A DNA stretch of 64,000 nucleotides, from assembly GCF_027924665.1 (NCBI RefSeq), contig NZ_AP027043.1, forward strand, positions 124,001-188,000, read 5' to 3'. The stretch comes from Flavobacterium sp. GSB-24. GTDB taxonomy: Bacteria; Bacteroidota; Bacteroidia; Flavobacteriales; Flavobacteriaceae. Below, piece by piece: positions 34,899 through 44,691 of this stretch. The notes beneath the pieces were generated by a model. The model did no database searches. It had not been told where the DNA came from and saw only the letters and a program-made list of their open reading frames with translations. The position numbers and the translations under genes were made by a program. Numbering within the stretch: position 1 is the stretch's first letter; each line of letters opens with the position of its first letter.

Positions 34899-35023
34899 TT
34901 GTCATTTCTATCCCGAGGCTTCGGGAGAGAAATCTTCATTGCTGCATCGACAAAGAGTAGAAATCCTTTTGAGGAGCTACTTGCGAAGATTTCTCTCCCG
35001 AAGCCTCGGGATAGAAATGACAA
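34899..35023. repeat. Perfect 39-bp inverted repeat
   Basis: Two 39-base arms (starting ttgtcatttctatcccgagg and ending ctcgggatagaaatgacaa) are exact reverse complements around a 47-nt loop. Each arm holds an internal cccgaggcttcggg near-palindrome. It matches the interspersed intergenic repeat type common in Flavobacterium and carries no open frame. Confidence 0.85.
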
Positions 35024-35073
35024 TATTGCGAATAATATTTTGCGATTGTATTGATTACGATTTCGCTAAAAAA

Positions 35074-36483
35074 TTATCTTTTATCAAAATAACGAGTCAG
35101 CTCATAAGCATTATCATTAATCACTTTCATTTCTTTTAACAAAGGCTGATACGGTTCGAATTTGCTGTTGACAATTCCTTTGTTGGAATCTCGGTTGGAA
35201 TAATCGGTAGTTAAATCTTCTGGATCGTTATCCATATATTTGAACCAATGCCAGCCGACAGAATTTTTATTTTTAAGTAATTCCAAAGTGAAATTCTGAT
35301 AAAAAAGTCCTCTTTCTTTCTGTGTTCGAACCAGCCAGCCCGCGCCGGTATTATTGGGCAGCCCAGAATCTTCTCCTTTGGTGTACCATTCTGTAATTAA
35401 AAAAGGCTTTCCAGACCATTCTCCCCAATTGTTCATTAATTCCTGACTTGGCTCCCATTTTCTATAATGATTTATTGAAATGATATCCATGTATTTTCCA
35501 GCCACTTTAAAAATCTCAGGATTTGTCAATTCCTGTTCCTTATCCTGATTGAAACGACATCCCAAATAAAGATGGTTCGGATCTGCTTTTCGGAGTGCTT
35601 CTGTGACTTTCTTCATATAAGTTTCAAAATAAAAAGCGGTAAACGCCATTCTATCTTCCTGATTTACATCTGAAATGGAAGCATTAAAACCTTTTCTTTT
35701 GTCCAGCCAATCTTTTGCTGCAATATATCCTTGTTCATCTTTGGCCAATAAAGTTAAATGTTTATCTAATGCGTCGTTATACCAAGGCAGTTCATTATCA
35801 GTAAAATAACCCATCAAATACTTATCATTTTTATATTGAGAAACGTCTTTTACGGATTTTTCTACGTAGGCATCAAATTCTTTATCGAAAACCATTACGA
35901 GATCAAAACGGTAATTTTGCCAGCTGGCTTCTTTGTATTTTCCGCCGTATTTTTTAATATGATCGGAATGATACATACCCATTGGCGAAATAATTATGGT
36001 ATAAACCAACGGATTTTCAGCTTTTCGAACCAAATCTATATTCGACCACGCGCCTACTCCATTAAAACCATTATCACGGAGTAATTTTGTTTCTTGCTTT
36101 AACCAATTTTCTGGACTTCCGTATTTTTTATCGAATGCTTTCTGCTGATTTACAGAGCGTCCTGCGTTAAAAACTGCAACACCTTTGTAAATAAACGGAT
36201 AGCCTTCTGGATCAATAATCCACCATCTGTTGTTTACCTTTTCTGTTCTAAAAAATCCCGTCGCTTCTCTCTGCCAGACTTTAGATCCGCCGTAAATAGA
36301 AATCGGTTCTTGCTTTTTAATTTTAAATCCAGGCAGCTTGTCAATTGTTTTGGCATCATACGCAACCCATTTTGGATCTAATGCATTTTGTCTGGCTTCT
36401 ACTTTTTGGTACGTAATGTTATTCTGTGCATTTGCAGTAATGAGGCTTATAAAACAGAACAATACATAAATGGAATGCTTCAT
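35074..36483 (-). CDS. Putative secreted clan-A (TIM barrel) glycoside hydrolase, agarase-like
   Basis: 469 residues with signal peptide (ending ANAQ). The core NRWWIIDPEGYPFIYKGVAVF resembles the entry strand of agarase/GH50-like enzymes. YFTDNELPW carries the likely acid/base (E231) and LITEWYTKGED the nucleophile (E365); both are in the right spacing for a clan-A barrel. I cannot place it in a numbered GH family. The neighbours suggest it acts on the same polysaccharide as the GH10 and GH2 enzymes. Confidence 0.6.
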   Translation of the reverse strand: MKHSIYVLFCFISLITANAQNNITYQKVEARQNALDPKWVAYDAKTIDKLPGFKIKKQEPISIYGGSKVWQREATGFFRTEKVNNRWWIIDPEGYPFIYKGVAVFNAGRSVNQQKAFDKKYGSPENWLKQETKLLRDNGFNGVGAWSNIDLVRKAENPLVYTIIISPMGMYHSDHIKKYGGKYKEASWQNYRFDLVMVFDKEFDAYVEKSVKDVSQYKNDKYLMGYFTDNELPWYNDALDKHLTLLAKDEQGYIAAKDWLDKRKGFNASISDVNQEDRMAFTAFYFETYMKKVTEALRKADPNHLYLGCRFNQDKEQELTNPEIFKVAGKYMDIISINHYRKWEPSQELMNNWGEWSGKPFLITEWYTKGEDSGLPNNTGAGWLVRTQKERGLFYQNFTLELLKNKNSVGWHWFKYMDNDPEDLTTDYSNRDSNKGIVNSKFEPYQPLLKEMKVINDNAYELTRYFDKR

Positions 36484-36508
36484 TAAATTTGTTTTTTAAT
36501 ATGTTAAC

Positions 36509-36630
36509 ACATAGAAACATAGATTCTCTTTGAATTGACAAAGGCGCTCACATAAACATAGATTTTCTATGTGTGAGAAACTAGTTTCTTTTAAACTCTC
36601 TCAAGTCTAAAAAACCTATGTCTCTATGTG
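36509..36630. repeat. cacatagaaacatag inverted repeat
   Basis: A left cacatagaaacatag and a right ctatgtctctatgtg are near-perfect reverse complements about 90 nt apart, with a smaller inner hairpin near 36556-36575 (cataaacatagattttctatg). A similar ctatgttttatgtg piece occurs near 38968-38984. Another dispersed Flavobacterium-type element. Confidence 0.6.
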
Positions 36631-36640
36631 TTTAAAAAAT

Positions 36641-37540
36641 TTATTTAGATAAATAGATATGATCAATATCAAAAATGTAGTTATTTAAAGCTCTTACATC
36701 TTCTGGATCAACACTTCTTAAAACCAAAATATCTTTGATTTTTGTCAAGTCTAATGACGGATTTTGTTTTTTGTAATCAGCGATTGGAATTTTAACCATG
36801 TTCCAGCTGCCGTCTCTTTTTAGTCCGTATAAATTACTTGTGGCATCAAATTCAACATATCCAGTGTTGGAAGCATCTTTCATTCTAAATCTGATTTTTC
36901 CAGTGCTGGTAGTTCTTACCGCCATATTGATATGCGTGTAAGAAGAAATATCCGTGAAATTTACAAACGATAGAATTGCCATCGCCCATTTAGCTTCTGC
37001 TGCAGGCGGTGCTGCTGGAAGAGAAAAATTTCTAAAAGCTCCTTCATAACCATCAGCTGCAACTTCTTTAATTACAAATTGATTGCTTGAAACCCAGTTT
37101 AGGACAGGAGCTGTTTTTGTGAAATCAGGATTTTCAGAATAAATTTTAAGGGCATCAGCCGGAATAACAATTGGCGGAGTCGCAGGCGCTTCAACCTCAA
37201 CATTAAAAGTTTTCTTTTGAGTGGTATTGTCTACAAATGTAATTTCTAAAGTGGTTGTAAAAGTACCGCCTTTTGCATATTTTACCTCAACATTCGGCTC
37301 GATAGAAGAACCTGGAGAGCCGCCTTGAAAAGTCCATTTTACAGCACGTACTTTTGTCGACGAATCGGTATACGTAATGGTTTGTCCTGCTTTAACAGAG
37401 GTATTGGTGGATTCTGCTTTTAATTCTCCTTTTTTATAAAGATATACTTCGCGTACATCATCTTCACAGGAAAACAAACTTGCAAAAAGTACTAAAAGGA
37501 AATATTTCAATTTAGCGATATGATTTAGTTTTATAGTCAT
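36641..37540 (-). CDS. PKD-domain lipoprotein with C-terminal glycan-binding-like module
   Basis: 299 residues from ATG at 37540 (an upstream in-frame TTG at 37594 would prolong it into the spacer repeat). Signal with lipobox LFASLFSC. A PKD domain follows (residues ~50-110, AVKWTFQGGSPGSSIEP). The C-terminal half (residues ~150-299), with IRFRMKDASNTGYVEFD and NMVKIPIADYKK, resembles beta-sandwich carbohydrate-binding modules. It is probably a surface glycan-binding protein of the PUL, taking the place usually held by SusE/F-type proteins. Confidence 0.7.
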   Translation of the reverse strand: MTIKLNHIAKLKYFLLVLFASLFSCEDDVREVYLYKKGELKAESTNTSVKAGQTITYTDSSTKVRAVKWTFQGGSPGSSIEPNVEVKYAKGGTFTTTLEITFVDNTTQKKTFNVEVEAPATPPIVIPADALKIYSENPDFTKTAPVLNWVSSNQFVIKEVAADGYEGAFRNFSLPAAPPAAEAKWAMAILSFVNFTDISSYTHINMAVRTTSTGKIRFRMKDASNTGYVEFDATSNLYGLKRDGSWNMVKIPIADYKKQNPSLDLTKIKDILVLRSVDPEDVRALNNYIFDIDHIYLSK

Positions 37541-37586
37541 GGTTTTGTGTTTTTTGGTTAATTTTTTTTGAGAGGTGGTAGAGGTA

Positions 37587-37722
<136 letters not shown>

Positions 37723-37744
37723 ATATTCTACACTCTTAAAAACT

Positions 37745-38842
37745 CTATTTCAATCCATCTAAAAATCCTTGATAAGCTGGTTTCTTATTATAGTCGGCAT
37801 CTAGGAGTAACGGGTACTCTTTTGAGTGCCAAAAACCGGTTAACCAAGTATATTTGTCGGTTACGCCCCAAGTTGAGATGGCGAATTTTTGGGTTTGAGG
37901 CAATTCTTCGTACATCGTTGTGATGTATTTATAGGTTTCAGCTTGTTTTTGTGCTTCGGCATCTGTAAAAACATACGAGTCCGATTTAGCTGTGTTTACT
38001 TTGATGTCTAATTCTGAAATATGAATTAACAATCCTGTGGAAGCCATATCAGTAAACCCAGTTTTCATGGTTTGTCTGTTTGTATCTGTTGAATAGTGAA
38101 ATTGATCTCCTACACCATCGATTGGAATTCCGTTTGCTTTGAATCTGGTTACCATTTTTTTAATGGCAGCTCTTTTTCCACCATCCAGAACTACACTGTA
38201 ATCGTTGTAAAATAATTTAGCATCTGGATCTGCAGCTTTTGCATATTTAAAACATCTGCCGTAAAAACCTATTGGGTCATTAAAAATTGGTTTTATTACG
38301 GTTTCATTTCTTAAAGCTCCGCCGTCGGCAAAAACTTCATTTACAACATCCCAGCTTTTTACTCTGCCTTTGTAACGACCGACAACATCTGTAATGTAAA
38401 TTTTGACTTTTGACTCAAATGCAATGGAATCGTATTTTGCATTTTTAAACCATTCTGGAAAGGAATCGTACCAGACTAAAGTATGTCCGTGCACTTCCAT
38501 ATTATTGTCTTTTGCAAAACCAACTAAATAATCGGCGGCTGTAAAATTATAGGCTGTTGAAGATGACCAGATACTAGCCATTTTCATTTCGAACTCAGCC
38601 GTAATCTGGCTGTAATGTTTTAAAACTGCATTTTTATAATTGGCTTCTCCTTGTAAATCTTTCATTTTAACCGCTGCACCAACCTTAAACTTTGCTTTTT
38701 CTTTTAAGGTTTGAGTAATTGGATTTGGATTGCCTGTACCGCCGTCTTCATCTGCATTTATAAAAACTACTTTTTCGTCGTTGCTGCAAGAAGCAAATAG
38801 CAAAACAGTTAATAGACCTAAAATATATTGTTTATTTATCAT
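37745..38842 (-). CDS. GH10 endo-1,4-beta-xylanase-like lipoprotein
   Basis: 365 residues with a lipoprotein signal (LLFASCSND). The GH10 fold shows VHGHTLVWY, WDVVNEVF (acid/base E169), FYNDYSVVLDGG and HISELDIK (nucleophile E277). GH10 enzymes cleave internal xylan bonds. Several positions differ from the textbook motif (HTLVWY where HTLVWH is usual, VGDQFHY where VGMQ-H is usual), so specificity may be altered. It is a lipoprotein, likely surface-bound next to SusD. Confidence 0.88.
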   Translation of the reverse strand: MINKQYILGLLTVLLFASCSNDEKVVFINADEDGGTGNPNPITQTLKEKAKFKVGAAVKMKDLQGEANYKNAVLKHYSQITAEFEMKMASIWSSSTAYNFTAADYLVGFAKDNNMEVHGHTLVWYDSFPEWFKNAKYDSIAFESKVKIYITDVVGRYKGRVKSWDVVNEVFADGGALRNETVIKPIFNDPIGFYGRCFKYAKAADPDAKLFYNDYSVVLDGGKRAAIKKMVTRFKANGIPIDGVGDQFHYSTDTNRQTMKTGFTDMASTGLLIHISELDIKVNTAKSDSYVFTDAEAQKQAETYKYITTMYEELPQTQKFAISTWGVTDKYTWLTGFWHSKEYPLLLDADYNKKPAYQGFLDGLK

Positions 38843-38995
38843 CGTGTTTTTTTTAGTTTGATCCGGAAATCAAATTTTACTTTGTTTCCCGGATCGGGAT
38901 TACTAACTTTAACCTTAACTCTTTGGAAAACATATAAAACATCGTTTTTTCAAACTTGAAAAAGGCGTTCAATCTATGTTTTTATGTGCTAAATA

Positions 38996-40588
38996 TTAAT
39001 TGTATCCTACATTAAATCCTTCTGGTTTTCCCATCAAATCGATTTGACTTTGTGGAATCGGCATATTGATCATTGCAGGAGTCATTTTTAAGGGCACTTC
39101 TCCGGTAATAGTTCCAGACGGACTTGAACGGAAATATAAATTCTGTCTTTCTACCAAAAGTCCAAGTCTTTTTAAGAGAAACCATCTGTTGTTTTCAAAT
39201 GCTAATTCTCTAGCCGATTCGTCTAAATAATTATTTAAAGTCCAAGCTGTTAAATCAAAAGTGGTTACGGTACTTTCAGGATTTCCGGTATAACCTCTTC
39301 TTCTCACTTTATTTAAATACGCAAGGGCTTTGGTATCGTTTCCTAAATTGTGATAAGCTTCAGAAGCCAACAAATACGTTTCTGCCAATCTGTAATACAT
39401 ATAATCTTTGTAACTGTTTGAAGTCATTGGCAGTTTTTCCGTATCGTGGTATTTTTTCAAACTCCAATGCCAAGCTCTGTAATTTCCATTTGGAGCCGCG
39501 ATTGCCGGATTTGTAATTGGCTGTCCGAATTTTGGATTTCCTGGAACATTGATTTTGTAATCCTGATAATTATCGGAATAATAATAGGTTTTAAACCTCA
39601 AGTCGTTTGTTTGATCATAAAGTGATTTCAAATAATTATTTGGGTAAAACCAGCCTAAAGCCTGACCTCCGTACGCCACATCCTGAACCAATTCGCTGGT
39701 ATTCAATTCATAAGTTCTATGAGTAAAAACACTGCTCAGCCAAGAACCGCCGCCCCCGGCTAAATTATCATCAGGACCTAATAAAAAGTCTTTTTGATAG
39801 GTAAAAAGAGATTCTTTATGATTTCCGTTTTGTCCCCAAACATCTGCAAGTGCAACTAAACCGTGAGTTCCGTCATTGATAATAGCATCAAACTGCGCCG
39901 CCGCACCTGCCCAGTCTTGCTGCCATAAAGCACTTTTACCACGAATATGTCGTGCAACACCCTGCCCGTAACGTCCTGGATCTACTTTAAAAGGAAGATT
40001 GGCAATTGCATAATCCAAATCAGCATCGATTAATCTGTAAACATCTGCGTCGCTTGCTACTTTGTATTCTACTGGATCGTTAATATTTTGAGGTGTTGTT
40101 GGAATTGTATCGATTAAAATACCGCCATACATTTGTTTTAAATCCAAATACAATTCACCTCTAATAACTCTTGCCTGCGCTACTAATCTTTTCTTAGTCG
40201 CTTCATCCATTTGAATTGATCTTGCCGCAGTGATAATTGCCGAACATCTGTCGATAATCTTATAGCCCTGAATCCATTTCGAACCTGTGAACGACTGCGG
40301 ATTATGACCTGTACCGTATGGTGTATTCCACGTTCTGTGCAACCCTAAATCTGTGGCTACCATAAAGAATACATTGGCCCACAAATCACTGTTGTCTCCA
40401 GAAGGCAGATTATAGAAACGCATCTGGTTGTATAGTGCATTAACTCCAACTTCTAATCCTGCTGGAGAACTGTAGACATAATCTACAGAAACTTGATCTT
40501 TTACCGTTTCCTCTAGAAAATCTTCGCACGAAGTAAGTCCTAAAGAAAGCCCGAATATCAAAACAAATAGAAAATTTATATTTTTCAT
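38996..40588 (-). CDS. SusD/RagB-family nutrient-binding outer-membrane lipoprotein
   Basis: 530 residues. Signal peptide with lipobox LTSCED. The SusD fold shows EVGVNALYNQMRF, RAWHWSLKKYHD and YRLAETYLLASEAYHNLG, followed by the tetratricopeptide-like ELAFENNRWFLLKRLG. It binds glycan at the cell surface and forms a lid on the SusC transporter. It starts 40 nt after the SusC stop, in the same operon. Confidence 0.93.
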   Translation of the reverse strand: MKNINFLFVLIFGLSLGLTSCEDFLEETVKDQVSVDYVYSSPAGLEVGVNALYNQMRFYNLPSGDNSDLWANVFFMVATDLGLHRTWNTPYGTGHNPQSFTGSKWIQGYKIIDRCSAIITAARSIQMDEATKKRLVAQARVIRGELYLDLKQMYGGILIDTIPTTPQNINDPVEYKVASDADVYRLIDADLDYAIANLPFKVDPGRYGQGVARHIRGKSALWQQDWAGAAAQFDAIINDGTHGLVALADVWGQNGNHKESLFTYQKDFLLGPDDNLAGGGGSWLSSVFTHRTYELNTSELVQDVAYGGQALGWFYPNNYLKSLYDQTNDLRFKTYYYSDNYQDYKINVPGNPKFGQPITNPAIAAPNGNYRAWHWSLKKYHDTEKLPMTSNSYKDYMYYRLAETYLLASEAYHNLGNDTKALAYLNKVRRRGYTGNPESTVTTFDLTAWTLNNYLDESARELAFENNRWFLLKRLGLLVERQNLYFRSSPSGTITGEVPLKMTPAMINMPIPQSQIDLMGKPEGFNVGYN

Positions 40589-40628
40589 GATCTTGTTATT
40601 TTTTATTTTATGAATGTCTTAAGCTGCG

Positions 40629-43600
40629 TTAAAAACCTACTTGTAAGCCAATAACACAAGTAACAGGTTCAGGATAATCGTATATTTCTTTTTCTGGACT
40701 ATAAGACTGGTAATCTGTAATGGTAACCAAGTTGCTTCCTGTTACATAAAGTCTCATATTGCTTAATCCTAAAGATTTAATTGTACTTTCTGGAAATTTA
40801 AATCCAACCGAAACGTTTTGAAGACGAATGTATGAAGCGTCTTGTAATCCTAAAGTATTGATGTAAGGCGGATCATTTCCATCTCTTGGTCTTGGCCAGT
40901 TTCCTCCCGGATTTTCTGGTGTCCAATAGTCTTGTTTGATACCGTTTTTCACACCTCTTAAAGATCCTCCTCTTACATAATCATATAAAAATGGATTGTC
41001 TCTTGTAATGCCTTGAACTGTATAAATATCTGCTGAGAAATCGAATTGTTTGTATTCTAAAGCCACAGAGAAAGTACCAAACCAATCCGGCATTTTGGAA
41101 GTGATCACTCTGTCCTGATCCGGATTTGGATTGGCACCATTTGACGGATCTGCGTCATATAATTTGATATCTCCAGGATACAAAGTTGTTCCTGTAACGA
41201 GCGGAATATTTTCGCCTTCCTGATAAATTCCAACTGCTTTGTATCGGTAATAAACATCAATTGGTTTTCCAATAAACCATAAGTTTCCAACGGCATCATC
41301 TTCTCTTCCGTCGCCATCTGCATCTTTTCCGTAGATACTTACTATGCTGTTTTTATTCTTAGTGAAAGTTGCTCCAACATTTAATCTGAAATCTTTCTTT
41401 TTAATTAAGTCTCCGTTCAAAGTAACCTCCAGACCTTTATTGTTTACTTTTCCAATATTTGAAAGTTTCAAAGTATATCCCGTGTTGGCATTTAATGTTT
41501 CATAAATCAGCAAATCTGAAGTGTCAGTATTATAAACCTCAACTGTACCTGTTAATCTGTTTTTGAATAGACCAAAATCGGCTGCAAGGTTGAGTTGTGT
41601 TGAGGTTTCCCATCTTAAATCGGGATTCGATAATTGCGTGCCTGGCACATATCCTGAAACTTTTACACCATTAATAATATAATCTCTCTGCACAGCAGTT
41701 GCCATACTTTGGTAAGGATCTTTTGGCTGGTTACCTACTTTACCATAACTTGCTCTTAATTTTAAATTACTGATAACCGGAACGTGTTCTTTCATGAACT
41801 CTTCATTAGAAACATTCCATGCTGCATTTACCGCTGGAAAAAATCCCCATTTATTATTCGCTCCAAATACTGAAGATCCATCGGCTCTTCCTGAAACTGT
41901 GAAATAATATTTACTGTCAAAATCATATTCTAATTTTCCTGCAAACGAAATAAGAGATCTTTCGTTTCCTCCAATTAAAGGTGTATTTAAGAAAGCACTT
42001 TCTAAACCATAAATTCCTAAAATATCACTTGGAATTCTGCTCGCTGAATTACTAAAATCACTGTACTCCGATGAGGTAATTTCATAAACCCCAGTTGCAT
42101 TAAAATGATTTTTTTCGGCTAAGTTGAAGTTGTAATGCAAAATATTACTTAACTGATATTCTACATTGTCTTTATAGGTAATGCTGCCGCTTCCCTGTCC
42201 TGAGTTAGCAATTCCAGAAAGCGATTTTGAGGTATTAAATGACAAAGCTTTATAATTCCACGATCTTCGGCTGGCATTCAATTTATAGGTAAAACCTTTT
42301 GCCAGATTAATATCCAGAAAGACATTCATGATATCATTTCTATTCAATTCATTTGTGTTGGTTTCATAAACATCAATAAGCGGGTTTGGTGTTTCCTGAA
42401 TTCCTCCCGGAAGATAACGGAAAGAGCCGTCTGGATTATAAACCTGCCCTAACGGCGATGTATTTATAGCATTATTTAAAATGTTACCCACATTCGGACG
42501 ATTTGATTCTGAGAATTGAAGCGAAACATTCATTCCTACTTTTAACCAATCTCTAACTCTTTGATCAACATTTACCCTCATTGCTACTTTATCATAGTCT
42601 GAATTTGGAACTACTCCTGAAGTATTAATGTAGTTGATGCTTGAAAATATACTTGTTTTATCTGTTCCAGATGAAATACTCAAACTATGGTTATTGGTTA
42701 CGCCTGTTCTCAAAACCAATTTTTCCCAATCAATATATTTTCCAGATTGAACAGATTCTAATTCTAATGGAGTGAAAACCTGATTATCTGGTCTGTAAAC
42801 GCCATTATTACTAGTTCTGTATGCTTCTCTTTTTAGTTGCGCAAATTCTTCTCCACTGTAAACATCAAAGTTTCTATTGACAGTTTGAACACCAGAAAAA
42901 CCATTATAAGAGATTTTTGCTTTTCCTGTTTTTCCTCTTTTGGTAGTAATCAAAATAACTCCGTTGGATGCTCTTGCTCCATAAATAGATTGTGCAGCCG
43001 CATCTTTTAAGATTTCTAAAGAAGCAATATCATTCGCATTAATATCATTAATATTTCCGATTACAATTCCATCGGCGATTACAATTGGTTCGTTGCTTCC
43101 GTTAATAGATTTTTTTCCTCTAATTTGGATTGAAGAAGAACTTCCCGGTCCGCCATCGGCCAAACTTACCTGAACTCCTGCTGCTTTACCTCTAAGCATT
43201 TCACCAACATCAGAAGTTGCTACTTTGGTCATGTCTCCTGGTTTTACCGATGCAACAGAACTAATTACGTCACTTTTCTTTTTCGTGCCGTAACCTACAA
43301 CGATAATTTCGTCAAGAGCTTGAGAACTTTCTTTTAATACTACTTTTAAATTTTTCTTGTTTTCGGTATCAACAGAAACTTCATCCATTCCGATAAAAGA
43401 AAAAACTAACGTACTTTTTGCCGGGACACTGATTGTAAAATTCCCATCGAAATCAGTTTGTGTACTTTTTGACGTTCCTTTGGCATGTACATTTACACCC
43501 GGAAGCGGGAGTCCGGCCTTATCGACTACTTTTCCTGTAATCGAACTTTCTTGTGCACTCACTGTGGTTGAGAGAATACACATAAAAAGCAATAAAACTA

Positions 43601-43655
43601 GTTTTAGATAATTTCCTCCAAGAAAAAACATCTTTACATGTTTGTTTTTTTTCAT
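40629..43655 (-). CDS. SusC/RagA-family TonB-linked outer-membrane transporter
   Basis: 1008 residues. Signal peptide, then a CarboxypepD_reg domain (ITGKVVDKAGLPLPGVNV), the TonB box region, a plug with DEIIVVGYGTKKKSDVISS and ANDIASLEILKDAAAQSIYG, and a long C-terminal barrel ending QVGF. SusC with the adjacent SusD imports oligosaccharides; the GH10, GH2 and PKD genes downstream make a polysaccharide utilisation locus. The upstream gap of ~400 bp to the hybrid regulator leaves room for its promoter. Confidence 0.95.
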   Translation of the reverse strand: MKKNKHVKMFFLGGNYLKLVLLLFMCILSTTVSAQESSITGKVVDKAGLPLPGVNVHAKGTSKSTQTDFDGNFTISVPAKSTLVFSFIGMDEVSVDTENKKNLKVVLKESSQALDEIIVVGYGTKKKSDVISSVASVKPGDMTKVATSDVGEMLRGKAAGVQVSLADGGPGSSSSIQIRGKKSINGSNEPIVIADGIVIGNINDINANDIASLEILKDAAAQSIYGARASNGVILITTKRGKTGKAKISYNGFSGVQTVNRNFDVYSGEEFAQLKREAYRTSNNGVYRPDNQVFTPLELESVQSGKYIDWEKLVLRTGVTNNHSLSISSGTDKTSIFSSINYINTSGVVPNSDYDKVAMRVNVDQRVRDWLKVGMNVSLQFSESNRPNVGNILNNAINTSPLGQVYNPDGSFRYLPGGIQETPNPLIDVYETNTNELNRNDIMNVFLDINLAKGFTYKLNASRRSWNYKALSFNTSKSLSGIANSGQGSGSITYKDNVEYQLSNILHYNFNLAEKNHFNATGVYEITSSEYSDFSNSASRIPSDILGIYGLESAFLNTPLIGGNERSLISFAGKLEYDFDSKYYFTVSGRADGSSVFGANNKWGFFPAVNAAWNVSNEEFMKEHVPVISNLKLRASYGKVGNQPKDPYQSMATAVQRDYIINGVKVSGYVPGTQLSNPDLRWETSTQLNLAADFGLFKNRLTGTVEVYNTDTSDLLIYETLNANTGYTLKLSNIGKVNNKGLEVTLNGDLIKKKDFRLNVGATFTKNKNSIVSIYGKDADGDGREDDAVGNLWFIGKPIDVYYRYKAVGIYQEGENIPLVTGTTLYPGDIKLYDADPSNGANPNPDQDRVITSKMPDWFGTFSVALEYKQFDFSADIYTVQGITRDNPFLYDYVRGGSLRGVKNGIKQDYWTPENPGGNWPRPRDGNDPPYINTLGLQDASYIRLQNVSVGFKFPESTIKSLGLSNMRLYVTGSNLVTITDYQSYSPEKEIYDYPEPVTCVIGLQVGF

Positions 43656-44057
43656 AAGTTATTTTTTTGGTTAGTTAGATAGAAATCAGTCATGATTTAT
43701 GTTGCAAATGTGACTAATAAATGAAGTTTACAGGGGAGAAAAACATTCGCATTTGGGGGCGTCAATGTGTTTATTTGCGAATTTAACACGTGAAAAAGCC
43801 TTAAAAAACGGTATTCGTAATAAAAACCTTAAAAAATTATTGGGTACTTAATTTCAATTTTTTATAATTAAAATTTTAACCGCAAAGTCCGTAAAGCTCT
43901 TTTTAAATTTTACGTACATTGTCACACTATTTGTATGAGAAATAAAACATGAAAGATTTTCAAGAAGAACTTAATGAATTAAGAAAAAATTATTGGAGGA
44001 AAGAGGGCTACTATAGATACCTCTGGAGTATTACTTTTCAAAGATTTTCTATCGAGA

Positions 44058-44582
44058 ATGGAAGAATGGAATAAAGCAATAGGTTTTAATGAAAACTGGA
44101 TCAACCTAATATGTTATAAGCACGATTTATTAAATATTGTTGGCATAATAGAACCTGATCTTTTAAAAAATGTAATTTCTTTAAATGATTTTAGAACAAT
44201 CGATTTTCAAAAAGACGATACTTTCAATTTATATGGTGCCAGAAGTCTTGATCCTGGCCTTATTCATGCTGTATTTTGTTGGGATTTATTTAAAGATAAT
44301 TCCGTATTTGATGAATTTAGAAAATTACCCAACCCATATGACCCCATAAAGCTACTCTACTTTAGAGGTCATTGTGTTGGTAAATCCGACGTTAGAACAA
44401 TTACAATTGATTCAATTCTTTCAGTTAAAAAACAGACAGATTTTAGATTACCATCTTTAGATCCTAAGTTTTTAAATTATCTAGATAAAAATTGCAAAAG
44501 AAGTGGCAGTGACGGAATTCCTAATCAAGAAAAAACAAATGAATTGTGGGAAATTTTTAAAAGCAATAACTCAATGGTTTAA
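44058..44582 (+). CDS. Hypothetical protein, 5' end possibly decayed
   Basis: 174 residues from ATG at 44058 (MEEWNKAIGFNENWINLICY). Family not recognised. The upstream 100 bp reads as coding in other frames: from ATG 43949, MKDFQEELNELRK, then LEER in the second frame, then ATIDTSGVLLFKDFLSR in the frame of this gene. Two single-base deletions could explain this. It sits between the SusC and hybrid regulator genes on the opposite strand, so it is a stray in the PUL. Confidence 0.5.
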   Translation: MEEWNKAIGFNENWINLICYKHDLLNIVGIIEPDLLKNVISLNDFRTIDFQKDDTFNLYGARSLDPGLIHAVFCWDLFKDNSVFDEFRKLPNPYDPIKLLYFRGHCVGKSDVRTITIDSILSVKKQTDFRLPSLDPKFLNYLDKNCKRSGSDGIPNQEKTNELWEIFKSNNSMV

Positions 44583-44618
44583 TTAGGCAGTATTATCCAT
44601 AAAGCTCATTTATATGAT

Positions 44619-44684
44619 TAGCCACAGATTTTCAGGATTAAAATGATTTTAAAAATCTGCGCTAATCCAAAAAATCTGTGGCTA
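44619..44684. repeat. Inverted repeat tagccacagatttt / aaaatctgtggcta
   Basis: 14-base arms are exact reverse complements. It lies between the stray gene and the regulator stop and may terminate one of them. Confidence 0.65.
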
Positions 44685-44691
44685 AAAAACT

